Shown here piece after piece: positions 26,719 to 34,181 of a stretch of 64,000 nucleotides of DNA. Source of the stretch: Clostridium sartagoforme (GTDB lineage Bacteria > Bacillota > Clostridia > Clostridiales > Clostridiaceae); assembly GCF_004794105.1 (NCBI RefSeq), contig NZ_SRYR01000007.1, positions 62,001 to 126,000 on the forward strand. The letters run 5' to 3'. Position numbers and translations under genes: made by a program. How positions within the stretch are numbered: position 1 is the first letter of the stretch; the number at the start of each line of letters is the position of its first letter. The notes under the pieces are model-generated. The model was given only the letters and a program-made list of their open reading frames with translations. It was not told the origin of the DNA and searched no databases.

Positions 26719-27345
26719 ATGAAAATTGCAGTTATTGGTGCAAGTGGAAAACAAGGAAGTTTATTAGTGAAAGAAGCAATGTCAAGAGGGCATGAGGTTA
26801 CAGGATTCGTAAGAAAGGGAGAATCCATAGCAAATAAAACAATAGTAAAAGATGTGTTTGATTTAAAATACGATGATATAAAAGATTATGAAGTTATTAT
26901 TGATGCATTAGGATTCTGGGCAGAGGAAGATCTACCATTACACGGAAAATCATTAATGTATTTATGTAACATATTAAAGAATAAAGAAAATCGTTTATTA
27001 GTAGTTGGAGGGGCAGGAAGTTTATATGTGAACCCTGAACATACAGTGAAATTAATGGATGGAGTAGATTTCCCAGAAATGTTTAAACCATTAGCAAGTG
27101 CACAAGGACAAGCATTAGAAGATTTAAGAAAAGTAGATAATGTAAAATGGACATTTTTATCACCAGCAGCAGACTTCAGAGCAGATGGGGAAAGAACTGG
27201 AGAATATAAATTAGGTGGAGAAGAATTAACATTAAATTCAAATGGAGAAAGTGTTATAAGTTACGCAGATTACGCTATTGCAATGATTGATGAGGCAGAG
27301 AATGCTAACTATATTGGTAAAAGATTCTCTGTAGTTTCTAAATAA
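26719..27345 (+). CDS. NAD(P)H-binding Rossmann protein (NmrA/YwnB-like)
   Basis: 208 residues behind AGGAGGAATAGG. Dinucleotide motif GASGKQG at 8-14 followed by HEVTGFVRK. The DALGFWAEEDLPLHGKSL and LVVGGAGSLYVNPEH stretches are typical of atypical short-chain NAD(P)-binding proteins. These often respond to redox or thiol stress and sit beside HxlR/DUF24 regulators, as here (the HxlR gene is convergent, 182 nt away). Activity unknown. Confidence 0.88.
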   Translation: MKIAVIGASGKQGSLLVKEAMSRGHEVTGFVRKGESIANKTIVKDVFDLKYDDIKDYEVIIDALGFWAEEDLPLHGKSLMYLCNILKNKENRLLVVGGAGSLYVNPEHTVKLMDGVDFPEMFKPLASAQGQALEDLRKVDNVKWTFLSPAADFRADGERTGEYKLGGEELTLNSNGESVISYADYAIAMIDEAENANYIGKRFSVVSK

Positions 27346-27360
27346 TCGTGATACTTAGTT

Positions 27361-27454
27361 TATTGTTTTATATATTAGAATAATTAGCTAATCCTTTAAC
27401 CATAGTTTCGGCTACTTTAAAGGTGTTTGTTGTTTTATATATTAGAGTAATTAG
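27361..27454. repeat. Pair of short direct repeats between convergent genes
   Basis: TTGTTTTATATATTAGAATA (from 27363) recurs as TTGTTTTATATATTAGAGTA (from 27430), each followed by ATTAG. The spacing is about 67 nt. No known function. Confidence 0.6.
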
Positions 27455-27487
27455 AATTTTTAAAGAAAGAATATGAAATTAATGTAG

Positions 27488-27526
27488 AAGAGGCTTAATT
27501 AAAGTGATTTAATACAGCCTCTTTTC
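27488..27526 (+). terminator. Terminator between convergent genes
   Basis: AAGAGGCT (27488-27495) pairs with AGCCTCTT (27516-27523), then TTCTTT. It could serve the NmrA-like gene; the HxlR gene ends at 27528. Confidence 0.7.
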
Positions 27527-27527
27527 T

Positions 27528-27854
27528 TTAATTTATTTTTTTATTAGCCATGTATTCTGTTCCCCAGTTAAACATTGAGTCTAGGATTGGTTTTAAGCTA
27601 TAGCCAAGATCAGTTAGAGTATATTCTACTTTTGGAGGTACTTCTGCATATACTTTTCTTGTTAGTAATCCGCTTTCTTCCATAGCTCTTAGATTTGAAG
27701 TTAGAACTTTCTGACTTATATTACCTACAGACTTTTTTAGTTCTCCAAATCGTTTAGTACCAGTTAGTAAGTCCCTCATTATTAAAACTTTCCATTTATC
27801 ACCGATAAGTTGCAGAGTCATTTCAACAGGGCAATCAGGAAATTCTTTTTCCAT
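27528..27854 (-). CDS. HxlR/DUF24 family transcriptional regulator
   Basis: 108 residues, normal for the family. The conserved start CPVEMTLQLIGDKWKVLIMRDLL carries the single N-terminal cysteine (9) used by HxlR/DUF24 regulators such as YodB for thiol sensing of electrophiles (family knowledge). The recognition helix region is QKVLTSNLRAMEESGLLTRK, followed by the wing VEYTLTDLGYSL. It is convergent with the NmrA-like gene, a common partner. A 6-8-6 palindrome at 27875-27894 in its own leader may be the autoregulatory site. Confidence 0.9.
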   Translation of the reverse strand: MEKEFPDCPVEMTLQLIGDKWKVLIMRDLLTGTKRFGELKKSVGNISQKVLTSNLRAMEESGLLTRKVYAEVPPKVEYTLTDLGYSLKPILDSMFNWGTEYMANKKIN

Positions 27855-27874
27855 TTAAGTCACGTCCTTTCCAT

Positions 27875-27894
27875 TAGTATCTATAAGAATACTA
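27875..27894 (-). promoter_or_regulatory. Candidate HxlR operator
   Basis: TAGTAT-8 nt-ATACTA is a perfect 6-8-6 inverted repeat between the HxlR gene and its presumed promoter. Size and position fit an autoregulatory operator. No experimental support. Confidence 0.4.
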
Positions 27895-28080
27895 TAGCTC
27901 TTTTAAGCACTTACTGTATAATTGATATCTTTCGATATATTATAATATTAGAAAATTGAAAAATCAATTTTTAATAAAAGTGTTTTGTTAATTACTAATT
28001 TAATGAGACTATAGATTTAGCAAATGTAATGTTTAAAGGTGATGAAGATTTATAAATTAGTAAGTGATATTTTATTAGAT

Positions 28081-28166
28081 TTAGAATATGTTATAATGAA
28101 CCGTACCATAAATAAGTGCGATTTGTAGCTTTAAGCATCAATATAACTTGCTTAAAGCTATTTTTA
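28081..28166 (+). pseudogene. 3' tail relic shared with the recombinase remnant at 38076-38370
   Basis: A short frame ends ...CYNEPYHK-stop and is followed by a hairpin terminator (TAGCTTTAAGCA, 28126-28137, pairing with 28149-28160, then T). The DNA from GTTAT..TGAA.CGTACCATAA onward matches the end of the recombinase remnant at 38206 and its downstream flank. Probably the stump of the same kind of mobile element. Confidence 0.4.
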
Positions 28167-28259
28167 TTATTAAAAGTTTTTCATAGCAAGAAATTAAATT
28201 ATATATTTAAATATAATTAAAATGTGACTAGTTGTAAAATTAAATTGAAGTAAAAAAAT

Positions 28260-28324
28260 CCATAGTGATTTTTCGTGTTAAAATTGAATTTGCAGAAACA
28301 ATTCACGAAAGGAAATCACTATGG
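28260..28324 (+). promoter_or_regulatory. Hairpin sequestering the transposase SD and start codon
   Basis: CCATAGTGATT (28260-28270) pairs with AATCACTATGG (28314-28324), and TTTCGTG (28271-28277) with CACGAAA (28304-28310), leaving GGA bulged. The 3' arm contains the SD (AAAGGA) and the ATG at 28321. Transcripts entering from outside would be translationally silenced, while those starting inside the loop would not. This is a known strategy of insertion sequences. Confidence 0.7.
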
Positions 28325-28857
28325 ACACTAAAGAGAATATCACAAATACAAAGAAAAATAAACACTTAAGTTTACAAGAAAGGTGTTTTATCGAAATTAG
28401 ATTAAAAGAAGGTTGGAGTGATTATAAAATTTCTAAAAGTATTAACAGAACAATAAATACAGTTCTTAATGAAATTAAGCGTGGATCAGTAAAACAAATA
28501 AAAAATGGAGAAGAAATTACAATATACTTTGAAGATGTAGGTGAAAGAGTCTATACTCAAAATCGTGAAAATTGCAAAGGAAAATACAAGCTTCTAAAAT
28601 GCTCTGGATTTATAGATTATGTTACAAATAAGGTGTTAAAAGATAATTGGTCATCTAAGGTATATTTCACGAACCCTTATTCATCTTTTAAAAAAGGGTT
28701 CAATGAGAGATATAATGGACTAATAAGAAGATTTATCGCAAAAGGAAAAGCTATATTACGATATACTATCGATGAGATATCTCGTATTGAAGATTGGATT
28801 AATACTCTTCCTAGAAGAAAGTTAAATTATAAGACACCAGAAGAACTCTTTGATTAA
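28321..28857 (+). pseudogene. IS30-family transposase with internal deletion
   Basis: 178 residues, about half the usual 320-350. Residues 1-100 hold the IS30 N-terminal HTH (LSLQERCFIEIRLKEGWSDY, SINRTINTVLNEIKRG). At about residue 115 the sequence jumps to the family's C-terminal end: YSSFKKGFNERYNGLIRRF then TPEELF. The first two catalytic aspartates and the surrounding core are gone while the frame is kept, so the protein cannot catalyse transposition. It could still bind IS ends. Confidence 0.8.
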
Positions 28858-28908
28858 TATTTAGATGCTATTTATTCAATTTAACAAAAATAGTTCAATT
28901 TGATATTG

Positions 28909-29526
28909 CAATTTAGATATAAAATGATATTTATTATCCAATAGAAATGCAATTTTTTACTGAAAAAGATTATATATTTAATATGTTATTTCATAAGTAT
29001 GGTTATAAATATAAAGATAGTACTATAAGAATAAAGTTAAAAGAGTTATATGATAAAGGAAGTATGAATTGAATCATTTAATATAGTAAATAGTGTTGGT
29101 GAATTTAGTTACATGGCAATTTTGAATCAATTATATAGAGTAAGTTAAAAATCATAATTATCTTTATGGATTTTTATTTAGTACTTTTAAGAAATTAATA
29201 AAAAAATTGAAATTTTATTTACTAATATATATGGAGAATTCTATAGTTTTGATTTCACGTTTTCGTTGTATAAGTTTGAATGGCTAAATAATAGATTTAG
29301 ATTCTAATTTACAGTGCAGTGAAGAGTATCTGTTGTAAATATCAATATCTCTAAAATGTTTAATATAAAGTTAAAAATAATTATAAAATCTTTGAGATAA
29401 ATCAGTTTATATTAGTTCAGAGTTTTTTACCCTAATAGCCATAGAACTTCCCTTAGCAAAGGAAATGAATGGTCTATTTGAAAGTATATATTGCTGATAA
29501 AATAAAGACATGACGAGGTGAAAGCA
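28909..29526. other. Gene-poor stretch with one short ORF
   Basis: A 41-codon ORF at 28947-29072 (MQFFTEKDYIFNMLFHKYGY then KYKDSTIRIKLKELYDKG) is the only coding-like segment. It lacks a visible SD and is not recognised. The rest, up to the regulator at 29527, shows no ORF, repeat or RNA signal that I can identify. Confidence 0.4.
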
Positions 29527-31485
29527 ATGATTAATAAAAGGGAATTAAAGATTATAAGCTTTTTACAAGATAAGGATCACCACATTACAGGTGAAGAAAT
29601 TGGAAGTTTTATAGGGGTTTCATCTAAGACATTAAGACAAGATATTAAAAGTATTAATCAAAGATTAGTAAAGATTAGTTCAAAAATATCCTGTGTAAAA
29701 GGAAAAGGTTATATTTTAGAAATAAGCGATAAAGATAGCTTTAATAACGAGTTAGTTAAACTTTATGAGGAAAATATAAATAGCAATAGTCTTATCCCCA
29801 CAACCTCTAAAGGAAGAGTAGTTTATATTATAAAAAAACTATTATTATTGGAGTTGAAACACAATAAAGGAATTACACAAGGAAAACTATGTGATGATCT
29901 ATATATAGGATTAACTACTCTAAAGGCAGATTTAATTGAAGTAAAGAAAAAGTTAAAGAAGTTTGATATAGATCTTTTGAGGGATGGAGTTAAAGGAATT
30001 GCTTTAAGAGGAAGCGAGGAGGATATAAGAAGCTGTATAAGCTATTATATTTTTAGACGCTTTGAAAACGATATAATAAGTTTAAAATCTATTGAACCTA
30101 TATTTGAAAAAGAAGATATAGAAAAAATGGATGATATATTAACCAATGTAATAAACAAAAACAAGATTAGTATTACTGATATTAGCTTTTACAATTTATT
30201 AATTCATATATTAATAGCTATAAATAGAGTTAAAAATGAGAATATACTTGAAACTACTCAATGTGATAATGAATTAAAGGAAACTCTTGAATATAGAGTT
30301 GCTAAAGAGGTAACTAGTAGTATTTTTAAAGAATACAGAATTATACTTCCAGAAGAAGAAATATTTTATATTACTCAGCATCTATATACAAGAAAATTTA
30401 TTGATGATGAAGAGCAAGAAAAAACAGTAGATATAAATGATGATTATACTTCAATGGTTTTTGAAATGTTAAAGTATGTCGATTCTACTATAGGAATAGA
30501 TTTTAGTAAAGATAATTCACTAATTTGGAGTTTATCCACTCATTTAAAATCAGCTATAACTAGAATAAAGTATGATATGCACATTACTAATGACATGCTT
30601 CATGAAATAAAGAAAAGTTATTCTTTCGCATATAAGATAGCTTCAATTGCTACACAATATATAGAAAAAGAAATTAATAAAGAAATAAATGAAGATGAAG
30701 TAGGATTTATTTGTTTACATTTTGCAGCATCATTACAAAGAATAAAAGATAGAAGAAGTAATGGTAAACTTAAGGCTTTAATTGTATGTGCCTCAGGATT
30801 AGGAACTTCAATGATAATGTCAGCGAAAATAAAAAGTGAGTTTTCTAACAGCATTGAAATAATAAAGATAATACCTTTAAATGAGTTATCCAAAATTGAT
30901 AGAAATATCTATGACATAATTATATCAACAATAAAAATAGATACTAATGAGTATGGGGTTAAAGATAAAAAAATAATGTATGTATCACCTATACTAAAAG
31001 CAAAAGATTTAACAGCTTTAAAAGAATTTATTCATGAAAATAAAGAGGATTATTTATTAAAGTTTTTAGAGTTTACTGATGAAGATTTATTCTTTGTTGA
31101 TGAAAATTTGAAAACTAAGGAAGAAATTCTTGAGTTTATGTTAGATAGAATGGTTTCAAAGGGTTACTTAACTAAAGTTGATAAAGAAAGCTTTTATAAA
31201 AGAGAAAATATGTCATCTACGGAAATTGGAAACCAGATAGCAATTCCACATGCGATTGATATTGATCCAGATGTTAGCAAGGTCTGTGTATTAATTAATA
31301 AAAAAGCAGTATCTTGGGAAGATGAAAAGGTAAGATTAGTAATCTTAATGAGTATACAAAAGGAGATGTATTTAGATTTTGGAGAAATTTTAGAAAATCT
31401 TTATATGACTTTAAGCGATGAAGAAAAAGTTTCTAAGGTTTTAAATATAAAAACATATAAGGACTTTATTAAATTATTAAGGTAA
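29527..31485 (+). CDS. PRD-type PTS regulator with EIIB- and EIIA-like domains (LicR/ManR/MtlR class)
   Basis: 652 residues from ATG 29527, where GAGGTGA lies 5 nt upstream; an in-frame GTG at 29518 overlaps that SD. Order: HTH (ITGEEIGSFIGVSSKTLRQD, about 21-40), a second HTH (TQGKLCDDLYIGLTTLKADL), two PRDs (about 175-280 and 300-400), an EIIB-like GatB domain with CASGLGTSMIM, and an EIIA-like C-terminus with AIPHA. Phosphorylation of these by HPr and the operon's EII proteins should set activity. It is the first gene of the mannosylglycerate/alpha-mannoside PTS operon, 9 nt before EIIA. Confidence 0.9.
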   Translation: MINKRELKIISFLQDKDHHITGEEIGSFIGVSSKTLRQDIKSINQRLVKISSKISCVKGKGYILEISDKDSFNNELVKLYEENINSNSLIPTTSKGRVVYIIKKLLLLELKHNKGITQGKLCDDLYIGLTTLKADLIEVKKKLKKFDIDLLRDGVKGIALRGSEEDIRSCISYYIFRRFENDIISLKSIEPIFEKEDIEKMDDILTNVINKNKISITDISFYNLLIHILIAINRVKNENILETTQCDNELKETLEYRVAKEVTSSIFKEYRIILPEEEIFYITQHLYTRKFIDDEEQEKTVDINDDYTSMVFEMLKYVDSTIGIDFSKDNSLIWSLSTHLKSAITRIKYDMHITNDMLHEIKKSYSFAYKIASIATQYIEKEINKEINEDEVGFICLHFAASLQRIKDRRSNGKLKALIVCASGLGTSMIMSAKIKSEFSNSIEIIKIIPLNELSKIDRNIYDIIISTIKIDTNEYGVKDKKIMYVSPILKAKDLTALKEFIHENKEDYLLKFLEFTDEDLFFVDENLKTKEEILEFMLDRMVSKGYLTKVDKESFYKRENMSSTEIGNQIAIPHAIDIDPDVSKVCVLINKKAVSWEDEKVRLVILMSIQKEMYLDFGEILENLYMTLSDEEKVSKVLNIKTYKDFIKLLR

Positions 31486-31494
31486 GGTGAAGAG

Positions 31495-31953
31495 ATGGAC
31501 ATAAAAGAAATGATAACAGTAGATACAGTAGAATTTGATGTAGATTTAAATTCACAAATTGAGGTGTTAGAGAAAATAACAGACATCTTAATGAAAGACA
31601 ATAGAATTACAGATAAGACTGAAACTCTTAATGGATACATTGCAAGAGAAAAGGAATGTACAACTGGAATAGGTTTTGGACTAGCTATACCTCATTGTAA
31701 GGTTGAGAGTGTAATAAAACCAACAATAGTATATTTAAAATTAAATATTCCTGTTGATTGGAACTCTTTAGATGAAGAGCCTGTAAATGTGGTAATAGGA
31801 TTAGCTATACCAAAGAAGGACGAAGGAACTTTACACCTTGAAATATTATCGAGTTTAGCATCAAACTTAATGGAGGATGACTTTAAGGATTCTCTATTTA
31901 GCATGGATGATAAGAATAAATTAATTCAATTTTTACATAATAATTTAGTTTAA
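31495..31953 (+). CDS. PTS fructose/mannitol-type EIIA component
   Basis: 152 residues behind AAGGTGAAG, only 9 nt after the regulator. EIIA of the fructose-mannitol class with phosphorylation histidine 67 in LAIPHCK. It takes phosphate from HPr and passes it to the separate EIIB gene 14 nt downstream. Normal family length. Confidence 0.92.
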   Translation: MDIKEMITVDTVEFDVDLNSQIEVLEKITDILMKDNRITDKTETLNGYIAREKECTTGIGFGLAIPHCKVESVIKPTIVYLKLNIPVDWNSLDEEPVNVVIGLAIPKKDEGTLHLEILSSLASNLMEDDFKDSLFSMDDKNKLIQFLHNNLV

Positions 31954-31967
31954 GGGAGGAAAATGAA

Positions 31968-32273
31968 ATGAAGATAGTAGGAGTTACAGCGTGCCCAACA
32001 GGTGTGGCACATACAAATATGGCAGCAAAGGCTTTAGTTAAAACAGGAGAGAAGTTAGGTCATACAATTAAAATTGAAAAGCAAGGAGCATTAGGAATTC
32101 AAAATAGACTAACTAAACAAGAAATTGAAGAAGCAGATGTAGTTATTTTTGCAGTAGAGCAGAAGGTTAGAGAAGAAGAAAGATTTGCAGGAAAGGTTAT
32201 ACACAAGGTTCCAGTAGCAGCACCAATTAAGAATGGTGTAAAAGTAATTGAAGATGCATTAGCATTACTTTAA
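31968..32273 (+). CDS. PTS fructose-type EIIB component
   Basis: 101 residues behind GGGAGGAAAATG. The phosphorylated cysteine is C9 in VTACPTGVAHTNMAA, the fructose-class EIIB signature. It lies between EIIA and EIIC, so all three subunits of one transporter are encoded as separate proteins here. Confidence 0.93.
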   Translation: MKIVGVTACPTGVAHTNMAAKALVKTGEKLGHTIKIEKQGALGIQNRLTKQEIEEADVVIFAVEQKVREEERFAGKVIHKVPVAAPIKNGVKVIEDALALL

Positions 32274-32309
32274 TTTGAAATTTAGATATATGTAGGGAGG
32301 ATGAAAGGA

Positions 32310-33377
32310 ATGAAGGAATTTTTTCAAAATATTAAAAGACATATATTAACAGGCGTATCATATATGATTCCATTTACAATTGCTGGTGCTGTTATAATGG
32401 GAATTGCTAGAGTGGGTGGAATGTTTTATGGAGTTACAGATATCTGGGACAGTGCACATAAAACAGCTCAAGGCCTTATACCATTTTTCAATACTTTAGA
32501 TGGATTAGGTGGACTAGCATTAGGTTTAATGTTACCAGTATTTTCAGGGTTTATAGCTTATTCAATTGCTGATAGACCAGCATTAGTTGCAGGTTTTGTT
32601 GGTGGATTACTTGCTAATAATCTAGGAACTGGATTCCTTGGAGCGTTAGCATCAGGTCTTATTGCTGGTTATATAGTATATATTATGGCAAATAATATTA
32701 AGTTACCAGAGAGTGCAAGTAGTGTAGTACCAGTATTTATATTACCAGTATTCGGAACATTATTTACAGTTTTAATAATGCAATATGTTATCGGTGGGCC
32801 TTTTGCAGCATTAAATAATGGATTAATAAATTGGATGAGTACAATGAGCACTGGAAGCAGCGCATTAGTTCTTGCTCTTGTAGTTGGTGGAATGATAGGT
32901 TTTGACCTTGGTGGACCAATAAATAAAGCAGCGGTTGTTACTGCAATGGCATTAATTTCAGAGGGATTATTTATAGCAAACACTGCAGCTCAAGTTGCGA
33001 TTATTATACCAACATTAGGCTATGGTATAGCTACATTAGTTAAGAAGACTAAGTTCTCTGAAGAATTAAGAGAAGCTGGTAAAGCTTCATTTATAATGGG
33101 ACTAGTAGGTATTTCAGAAGGTGCTATTCCTTTTACATTAGTTAATCCAATGAGAATGATTCCAGTAAATATAATTGGTTGTGCAGTTGGATCAGCTATT
33201 GCTGTATCACTTGGAGCAGTAAATACTATTCCTATATCAGGTATATATGGATGGTTATTAGTGGAAAAATGGCCGGTATATGTTTTAGGAATCTTAGTAG
33301 GAAGCCTAATAGTAGCGGCGGGAGCTATATTCTTAGGAAAAGGTTTTGATACTGACGAGTTTGATGGAGTAATGTAA
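32310..33377 (+). CDS. PTS fructose-type EIIC permease (mannosylglycerate/mannoside type)
   Basis: 355 residues from ATG 32310 (GGGAGG 9 nt upstream; ATG 32301 abuts the SD). Polytopic, with the family start IKRHILTGVSYMIPFTIAGA and the conserved GGPINKAA and SEGAIPF motifs of fructose EIIC proteins. Together with EIIA and EIIB it imports and phosphorylates the sugar. The adjacent GH38 enzyme and ManA point to a mannose-containing substrate such as 2-O-alpha-mannosyl-D-glycerate, as in the mng system. Substrate is inferred from context. Confidence 0.9.
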   Translation: MKEFFQNIKRHILTGVSYMIPFTIAGAVIMGIARVGGMFYGVTDIWDSAHKTAQGLIPFFNTLDGLGGLALGLMLPVFSGFIAYSIADRPALVAGFVGGLLANNLGTGFLGALASGLIAGYIVYIMANNIKLPESASSVVPVFILPVFGTLFTVLIMQYVIGGPFAALNNGLINWMSTMSTGSSALVLALVVGGMIGFDLGGPINKAAVVTAMALISEGLFIANTAAQVAIIIPTLGYGIATLVKKTKFSEELREAGKASFIMGLVGISEGAIPFTLVNPMRMIPVNIIGCAVGSAIAVSLGAVNTIPISGIYGWLLVEKWPVYVLGILVGSLIVAAGAIFLGKGFDTDEFDGVM

Positions 33378-33387
33378 TTAAAATAGT

Positions 33388-33430
33388 AGAGGGGATGTTG
33401 AAGAATAAAATAGAAACATCTCCTCTTTTA
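33388..33430 (+). terminator. Terminator after EIIC
   Basis: AGAGGGGATGTT (33388-33399) pairs with AACATCTCCTCT (33415-33426), then TTTA. The T-run is short, so readthrough into the downstream genes is possible. Confidence 0.75.
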
Positions 33431-33468
33431 TTTTGAAATTCAGTATAAGAGAAAGGCATTAGAAAAGA

Positions 33469-34083
33469 ATGAATTTAAGTAGTTTCAAAAATAGAATTAT
33501 ATTATTTGTAGTAGGAATTATGATATTAACACTTGGAGTTGCTCTTACTGTAAAAGCTGACTTAGGAGTAGGAACTTGGGATTCTGTTAACGTAGGACTA
33601 AGCAATAGATTTGGGTTATCAGTTGGAACATTTTCTTTCATAATAGCAATAATAATGACAATAATAGCAGCTATTTTAAGAAATGGAAAGTTTAATTTAT
33701 ATACATTAGGCACTGCCTTTGTTTTAAGTAGTTTTACAGACTTTTGGTTATTTGTAGTTAACAAACTTCCTTTAGGAGATAGTTATATAAATAGAGTAGT
33801 GTATTTTTTATTGGGGATTCTGATTCTTTCTATGGGATTAGCTATTTATTTAACACCAAATCTTGCCCCTAACTCATTAGATGATTGCATGATGGCTTTT
33901 AGGAATAAATTTAACTTAAGCGTAGGTATGGCAAAGTTAGTAACAGATGGTGTAGGAATAATTTTTGCTATCCTTGTAGGAGGACCAATTGGAATAGGAA
34001 CAATAGTAATAATACTTTCAGTAGCACCTTTAGTAAATATATTCTTTAATAGAATAAATTCAGTAATAATAGTATCAAATTAA
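33469..34083 (+). CDS. YczE/YitT-like membrane protein
   Basis: 204 residues, five hydrophobic helices. IMILTLGVALTVKADLGVGT near the start and ALGVxW-like GVGTWDSVNVGLSNRFGLS followed by the repeated motif NSLDDCMMAFRNKFNLSVG are typical of the YczE/YyaS/YitT group, whose transported substrate is not established. Only a weak SD is visible. It stands between the PTS genes and the GH38 gene, so it may export or import a product of mannoside breakdown, for example glycerate (speculative). Confidence 0.82.
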   Translation: MNLSSFKNRIILFVVGIMILTLGVALTVKADLGVGTWDSVNVGLSNRFGLSVGTFSFIIAIIMTIIAAILRNGKFNLYTLGTAFVLSSFTDFWLFVVNKLPLGDSYINRVVYFLLGILILSMGLAIYLTPNLAPNSLDDCMMAFRNKFNLSVGMAKLVTDGVGIIFAILVGGPIGIGTIVIILSVAPLVNIFFNRINSVIIVSN

Positions 34084-34181
34084 GATATACTTACATAACA
34101 AATTGACTTCATTAGGCTTAAATAATATATCAATAAAAATAGTACTAATGAGGCATATATATTAAATTTGGAGGAGAAGTT

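Larger units (their letters stand above)
28235..28908 (+). mobile_element. Internally deleted IS30-family insertion sequence
   Basis: TAAATTGAA near the left end (28241-28249) and TTCAATTTGATATTG near the right end (28894-28908) are inverted-repeat-like termini. They enclose one ORF that begins and ends as an IS30 transposase but lacks the middle. A transcription-blocking type hairpin covers the start codon. Non-autonomous by inspection; exact ends are uncertain. Confidence 0.6.
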
